7,698 bases of DNA, taken from contig JADFQH010000140.1 of NCBI GenBank assembly GCA_022561895.1, positions 1 through 7,698 of the forward strand, in the 5' to 3' direction. The notes below the pieces were generated by a model. The model did not search any database and was not told the origin of the DNA. It saw only the letters and a program-made list of their open reading frames with translations. Each line of letters begins with the position of its first letter. The stretch's first letter is position 1. The stretch comes from Methanobacteriota archaeon. GTDB lineage: Archaea > Halobacteriota > Halobacteria > Halobacteriales > Halalkalicoccaceae. Both the position numbers and the translations under genes were made by a program. Of the stretch, positions 5,265 to 7,698 are shown in pieces.

Positions 5265-6602
5265 TCACAACGCGGCGGTCACGGCGTCGACCACGTCGGT
5301 TCGGGCAAAGACCACGATGTGATCGCCGATCTCGATTCGGGTATCACCCCGAGGAATGATGCACTCCTCACCGCGGGTGATCGCGCCGACGACCACGGTC
5401 TCAGGGAGATCCGCCATCGATTCTTCTAACGTTCGGCCCGCGAGAATACTCTCGTCGCTGATCTCGATCTCCAGTACCTCCGCCCGATCGTTGTGGATGA
5501 GCGAGATGTTTTCGGCTCGGCCCTGATGAGTGAATCGGGTGATCTCCTCTGCGGTAATCTCGCGCGGGTTGATCGCGGCGTCGACACCGACCGATTCGAA
5601 GATATCGACGTAGTCGCCGTGTTCGACGACTGCAACGGCGCGAGTACAGCCAAGCTGTTTTGCGAGCAGGGAGATGAGGAGGTTGGTTTCGTCGTGGGTG
5701 AGCGCAGCGACGACCACGTCAGCCTCGTCGATATGCTCCCGTGTGAGAAACTCGATATCGGTCGCGTCGCTCTCCATCACTACCGTGTGTGGGAGGCGCT
5801 CTGCGAGGGTACGCGCGCGGTCGTAATCCTCCTCGATGAGCCGGGGTTTTAGCCCGCGTTCTTCGAACAGTCGGGCGACCTGATAGCCGATCTCGCTCCC
5901 CCCGACGATGACGATCTCCTCGGTTGAGCCGGGGGTCTGCTCGGGCGAGAGTTCGCTTCCGAACGCCTGGACGCTCTTGGGGCTGCCGATCACGACGACG
6001 TAATCGCCCGCTTTGAGAACCGTCTCCCCGCGGGCGATCTCGACCTCGTCGTCCCGGAGGATGCCGACGAACGTAAGCGAGTCGAAGCGATCCGCTTTTT
6101 CGACGGTTTGACCGGCGATAGGGCTGCTTTCGGGGATTTCGAACTCGGCCATCTGGATGGTCCCGCCCGCAAAGGGATCGGCGTCGCGGGCGGCGGGCAG
6201 CCCGACGATGGTGACGATCGCTTGCGCCGAGAGGAGATCCGTACAGACCATGAAATCGACGCCGAAGGCCTGTTTCGAACGGTTCCACGTATCGAGCAGA
6301 TCCGGCTTTTTCACGCGGGCAATTGTGAACACGTCGCTCACCGCCTTTGCGGCGCTACAGGCGACGATGTTCGTCTCGTCGTTGTCGGTGCTTGCGATGA
6401 GTATGTCGGCCTCGTCGATCCCCGCCTCCTCGAGCGCCGACATCGAGGTGCCGTCGCCCTCTATGGCAAGCGCATCGATCGAGTAGGTCAGCTCCTCGAC
6501 GCGGTCGCCGTTGTTATCGACGACGATCACCTCGTGCGAATCTGTCAGCCCGGCCGCGATCGAGGAGCCGACCTCGCCCGCACCGATGATGATTACGCGC
6601 AT
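5265..6602 (-). CDS. trkA: TrkA, double-RCK NAD-binding regulator of potassium uptake
   Basis: The 445-residue cytosolic protein is the usual full-length TrkA with two tandem RCK units. Unit one starts with a Rossmann GAGEVG (7-12) and an acidic residue ending strand two (D29 in VIVVDN), followed by the ASTDNDETNI segment (70-79) and an RCK_C domain (~148-215). Unit two has GGSEIG (234-239), the parallel LTHDETNLL (301-309) and a second RCK_C (~364-445). TrkA binds nucleotides (NAD(H), ATP/ADP) and forms a tetrameric ring under the TrkH dimer, switching K+ flux. It starts at the ATG complementary to 6600-6602. Its neighbour trkH is convergent, so the promoter must lie in the 63 bases between this start and the SRPBCC gene end (6666). 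All key motifs are intact, and nothing indicates decay. Confidence 0.93.
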   Translation of the reverse strand: MRVIIIGAGEVGSSIAAGLTDSHEVIVVDNNGDRVEELTYSIDALAIEGDGTSMSALEEAGIDEADILIASTDNDETNIVACSAAKAVSDVFTIARVKKPDLLDTWNRSKQAFGVDFMVCTDLLSAQAIVTIVGLPAARDADPFAGGTIQMAEFEIPESSPIAGQTVEKADRFDSLTFVGILRDDEVEIARGETVLKAGDYVVVIGSPKSVQAFGSELSPEQTPGSTEEIVIVGGSEIGYQVARLFEERGLKPRLIEEDYDRARTLAERLPHTVVMESDATDIEFLTREHIDEADVVVAALTHDETNLLISLLAKQLGCTRAVAVVEHGDYVDIFESVGVDAAINPREITAEEITRFTHQGRAENISLIHNDRAEVLEIEISDESILAGRTLEESMADLPETVVVGAITRGEECIIPRGDTRIEIGDHIVVFARTDVVDAVTAAL

Positions 6603-6630
6603 GAACTCACCCTCGTCGGTCGGCGGTTCG

Positions 6631-6636
6631 TGATAG
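6631..6636 (-). promoter_or_regulatory. Candidate TATA-like box for trkA
   Basis: On the minus strand CTATCA lies about 31 nt upstream of the trkA ATG, and a second AT-rich candidate (CTACATAC, 6641-6648) is about 43 nt upstream. Both sit in the 63-nt gap after the SRPBCC gene, where an independent trkA promoter would be expected unless the two minus-strand genes are co-transcribed. Spacing supports the nearer one; neither is a strong match. Confidence 0.3.
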
Positions 6637-6665
6637 CCGTGTATGTAGCTTCGAACATGGATGGA

Positions 6666-7259
6666 TCAGATGGAATCGGGCGTGCGGTGGATCTGTAGCT
6701 CGACCTCGCGGGACTCGCCTTCGAGATCGGCGACGATCCGGCGAATGACCCGTTCTGCCTCGCGGACGACCTTCGGCTTGATCTTCTCGATCACCCAGCC
6801 AAAGGAGACGAACGTCGGGAGGTTGATCGCGTCACCTCGGGCCGACTCGGGATCGAAATCGACCCGAAGCCAGACCCGCGAGGCCGTCTCGACCCCGTCG
6901 GGCGCTTCGTCGGGAACCTCCTCGACGCGCCAGTGACCCCGCGCATCGATATCCTTGACGAGCTTCCAGTCGATTCTCGTCGGGGGCGCAACACTGGTGA
7001 CTTCGGAACGAGCGGTGTAGGTGAGCTTCCACCACGCGACCCGCAGATCGTACTGCGTGCCGGGCGAGCCGTCGCCGATGGCGACCGCATCAGCGGCCTG
7101 CATCAGGACCGGGTGGATGTCCGTCCAGCGCCACAGATGTGGCTCCAAGGGCTCCGCCTCACGCCGGTTCTGCCAGTAGCCTCGGAGCCCGAGGCGCTCG
7201 AACTCCTTGTGGACGGCGTCGATCTTGTCGTTGTCCGGCTTGGATGTTGAGGTCGCCAC
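6666..7259 (-). CDS. Chimeric ORF: bacterial cupin N-terminus joined to a haloarchaeal SRPBCC/START-like C-terminus
   Basis: The 197-residue frame joins two unrelated proteins. Residues 1 to about 64 (GTG start complementary to 7257-7259) carry GLRGYWQNRR, PHLWRWTDIHPVLMQAAD and VAIGDG, which resemble the N-terminus of gentisate 1,2-dioxygenase-type cupins, but the cupin barrel that should follow is absent. From about residue 65 (SPGTQYDLRVAWWKLTYTAR onward) the sequence becomes an acidic haloarchaeal SRPBCC/START-like (polyketide cyclase-type) protein, continuing through IDWKLVKDIDARGHWRVEE to the conserved-looking end VEREL-type helix and LQIHRTPDSI; its own first ~40-50 residues are missing. 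SRPBCC proteins form a ligand-binding helix-grip fold; the ligand is unknown. The real haloarchaeal gene therefore has its start outside this sequence. Family assignments are from recognition of sequence pattern; the lack of a sensible combined domain structure is what shows the fusion. Confidence 0.7.
   Translation of the reverse strand: MATSTSKPDNDKIDAVHKEFERLGLRGYWQNRREAEPLEPHLWRWTDIHPVLMQAADAVAIGDGSPGTQYDLRVAWWKLTYTARSEVTSVAPPTRIDWKLVKDIDARGHWRVEEVPDEAPDGVETASRVWLRVDFDPESARGDAINLPTFVSFGWVIEKIKPKVVREAERVIRRIVADLEGESREVELQIHRTPDSI
7056..7082. other. Probable chimeric junction between haloarchaeal and bacterial DNA
   Basis: On the minus strand the cupin-like protein runs to AVAIGDG and the SRPBCC-like protein takes over by GDGSPGTQYDL. 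The breakpoint probably lies in the GGCGACGGC stretch (7068-7076), which codes GDG and could belong to either parent. A short shared stretch at the joint is typical of misassembly or template switching. Style changes here too: strong Shine-Dalgarno, GTG start and bacterial catabolic enzymes on the right; near-leaderless archaeal genes on the left. True transfer cannot be excluded from sequence alone. Confidence 0.6.
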
Positions 7260-7267
7260 GGCGGGTT

Positions 7268-7273
7268 CCTCCT
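7268..7273 (-). promoter_or_regulatory. Shine-Dalgarno AGGAGG before the cupin GTG start
   Basis: On the minus strand AGGAGG (extended GAGGAGGAA) ends 8 nt before the GTG at 7259. It is the only strong ribosome-binding site noticed before a gene start in the window and decides this start codon. The archaeal genes further left lack one, which supports a different origin for this end. Confidence 0.7.
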
Positions 7274-7319
7274 CGGCCTGGTCCCACCCAGGCGTGGTTG
7301 CGGCGCGGTCGCTCCGGGC

Positions 7320-7697
7320 CTATGCGGGCGTGGCCACCTTCCGGGACGCTTCCACGAGCGGCCGGTACTTGTCGCAGAGGCTCGTCCAATAGGCCGCGCG
7401 GGCCTTGGCGCGCTCGACGGCCGCGTCGGAGACCTCGAGGAACGGTGGGCGGTTCGGGCCGGGCTTGACGTAGCCCGCGATCTCGTGGGTGAGCTTGCCC
7501 GCGCTGCCCTCGTCCGCGCCGGGCCGGCCGCCGCCGCCGCTCCCCATCAGCTCGCCGATCACGCGCTGCGCCTCTTCGTTCTCGCCGCGCTCGATCAGGT
7601 CCCGGAGGTAGAGGACCGGCCAGGGGCCCATCCATGCGTCGATCGACCAGCAGCCCGCGGCGCCCATGGCCACGAACGGGTACATCTGCGCCTGGTT
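7320..7697 (-). CDS. C-terminal part of a DapA-superfamily (dihydrodipicolinate synthase-like) aldolase
   Basis: Only the last ~125 residues are present; the frame is open at the window edge (NQAQ before MYPFVAMG) and ends at the TAG complementary to 7320-7322. MYPFVAMGAAGCWSIDAW followed by MGPWPVLYLRDLIERGENEE matches the last barrel strand and C-terminal helices of class I pyruvate aldolases of the DapA/NAL superfamily, where the glycine-rich strand is followed by helices that pack the oligomer. The active-site lysine and tyrosine lie outside the window. A Gly-rich insert (MGSGGGGRPG) precedes the final helices. The next gene on the same strand starts 60 nt downstream and looks like a gentisate-dioxygenase-type cupin, so an aromatic catabolic operon is likely; hydratase-aldolases of the naphthalene/salicylate route belong to this superfamily, but the substrate cannot be read here. 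Confidence 0.7.
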   Translation of the reverse strand, partial: NQAQMYPFVAMGAAGCWSIDAWMGPWPVLYLRDLIERGENEEAQRVIGELMGSGGGGRPGADEGSAGKLTHEIAGYVKPGPNRPPFLEVSDAAVERAKARAAYWTSLCDKYRPLVEASRKVATPA

Positions 7698-7698
7698 G

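Overview
The window looks like chromosome of an extremely halophilic archaeon (class Halobacteria; genus not determinable from here), up to about position 7070. The signs are GC-rich codons, very acidic proteins (M42 peptidase, halocyanin, TrkA), TATA-like boxes about 26-31 nt upstream of start codons with almost no leader, and a Tat-exported blue-copper protein typical of haloarchaea. The last ~630 bases look bacterial instead: they hold a GTG start preceded by a strong AGGAGG Shine-Dalgarno and two catabolic enzyme fragments, joined in frame to a haloarchaeal gene. This is most likely an assembly chimera.

Layout. 1-184: seven consecutive perfect hairpins, each with a 3-nt loop and a different stem, followed by a further structured segment to ~231. 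An open frame with no recognised product runs through both. 360-1488: a decayed two-gene operon (winged-helix protein, then a partner overlapping it by one base). It carries three frameshifts and two palindromic MITE-like insertions (674-753 and 1180-1279). Both insertions are flanked by TCA repeats, and the two reconstructed empty sites share the same 12 bases, CTCAGTTCACTA. 1577-2635: M42 zinc aminopeptidase/endoglucanase-like protein. 2683-3402: Tat-exported, C-terminally anchored halocyanin-like copper protein, followed by a T-run terminator. 3403-3753: intergenic region with repeated ATACTGTC-type inverted and direct repeats. 3754-5250 and 5265-6602: a potassium uptake pair, TrkH channel (+) and TrkA double-RCK regulator (-), converging tail to tail with 14 nt between. 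6666-~7070: C-terminal part of a haloarchaeal SRPBCC/START-like protein. ~7070-7698: start of a gentisate-dioxygenase-like cupin gene and the end of a DapA-superfamily aldolase gene.

How the genes relate. TrkH and TrkA should form one ligand-gated K+ uptake system, central to the salt-in strategy of haloarchaea, but their convergent layout means separate promoters. The peptidase and the copper protein each have their own near-leaderless promoter and look like independent units. The degraded operon resembles a small regulatory or toxin-antitoxin-like pair that has been inactivated. The strongest leads for something unusual are the covarying hairpin array at the left edge and the two different palindromic insertions sharing one target sequence.
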